A stretch of 21,274 bases of DNA from Cyclostephanos tholiformis (Eukaryota; Bacillariophyta; Thalassiosirophyceae; Thalassiosirales; Thalassiosiraceae), in the NCBI GenBank assembly GCA_036939975.1, contig JALLPB010000316.1:1-21274 (forward strand), read 5' to 3'. Below, piece by piece: positions 21,219 through 21,274 of this stretch. The notes under the pieces were generated by a model. The model searched no databases and had not been told where the DNA came from. It worked only from the letters and a program-made list of their open reading frames with translations. The translations under genes and the position numbers were made by a program. The first letter of the stretch is position 1. The number at the start of each line of letters is the position of its first letter.

Positions 21219-21242
21219 CGACGTCGAAGTAGCAAGTATCAT
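20035..21242 (-). pseudogene. Single-pass membrane protein gene with multiple frame breaks
   Basis: I do not recognise the family. From the ATG at 21242 (in-frame TAA just upstream) a Thr-rich stretch leads to a convincing extracellular-like domain (NGPYYWTEDDD, TTFIVRDVDTAGGLKERL, TPILCATADG) ending in an acidic run, then TGA at 20886. The next frame continues sensibly (DDYPSSGGWSIGYASEGGD, Ala-rich, IVAQDDTDRW). At the GGGG of 20703-20706 sense moves to the third frame, giving a hydrophobic transmembrane helix (20608-20676), a YRRKQRQR stop-transfer and an acidic tail. That frame meets TAG at 20512-20514 inside AVNA*GYEGSVMPP and TGA at 20368-20370 after a G-rich run, yet continues as SGRGYSVNRTISPKKSTKMMEMQQISEIL to a stop at 20035. 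The topology looks like a type I membrane protein. The many breaks suggest a pseudogene or poor base quality at the window end. Confidence 0.5.
21186..21218 (-). repeat. (TCG)n trinucleotide repeat encoding poly-Thr
   Basis: About ten TCG units on the plus strand, read on the minus strand as ACG (Thr) near the N terminus of the broken membrane-protein gene. The neighbouring frame would read poly-Asp, so the frame choice depends on the downstream domain. Confidence 0.9.
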
Positions 21243-21274
21243 AGCATGTTGCCACTCTTATCAAATGGATGAAC

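Noticed and set aside
1..21274. tRNA, rRNA or other structured RNA genes
   Set aside because: No convincing box A/box B pair with cloverleaf pairing, and no rRNA-like conserved stretch, was found by eye.

Overview
This is a nuclear genomic window from a eukaryotic alga, most probably a diatom. The evidence is: spliceosomal introns of 69-261 bp with GT(G/A)AG donors and CAG/TAG acceptors, one with a perfect TACTAAC branch site; a serine protease whose N terminus looks like a diatom bipartite plastid presequence (signal peptide ending VVA|F); a stramenopile-style KAT3 (p300/CBP) acetyltransferase; and AT-rich intergenic DNA holding relics of lineage-expanded families (DUF6818-like protein, BspA-type leucine-rich repeat). 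I cannot name the species.

Layout. 1-3105 is gene-poor and AT-rich, with a (TA)n microsatellite and a ~355-bp imperfect inverted repeat (868-1221). 3106-3713 (minus) is a frame-broken DUF6818-like relic, followed by a 46-bp near-perfect palindrome (3751-3796). 4144-6059 (minus) is a three-exon HtrA/Deg protease with a PDZ domain. 6583-12139 (minus) is a three-exon, 1784-residue p300/CBP-type histone acetyltransferase with KIX-like, TAZ, bromodomain, PHD, HAT, ZZ and TAZ domains. It diverges across ~845 bp from a plus-strand three-exon M14 cytosolic-carboxypeptidase-like gene (12985-14817). 14818-17128 is AT-rich and carries a ~190-bp imperfect tandem repeat (three copies). 17129-18662 (minus) is an unrecognised acidic/lysine-rich protein with one clear intron and one frame break. 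18663-20034 is AT-rich with two perfect hairpins and an LRR relic. 20035-21242 (minus) reads as a single-pass membrane protein whose frame is broken several times.

The three intact genes are housekeeping or regulatory: plastid protein quality control, chromatin acetylation and peptide trimming. They show no shared pathway. The intervals between them look like a graveyard of small repeats and decaying family members. All splice sites were read by eye and fitted to reading frame and family conservation; there is no transcript evidence.
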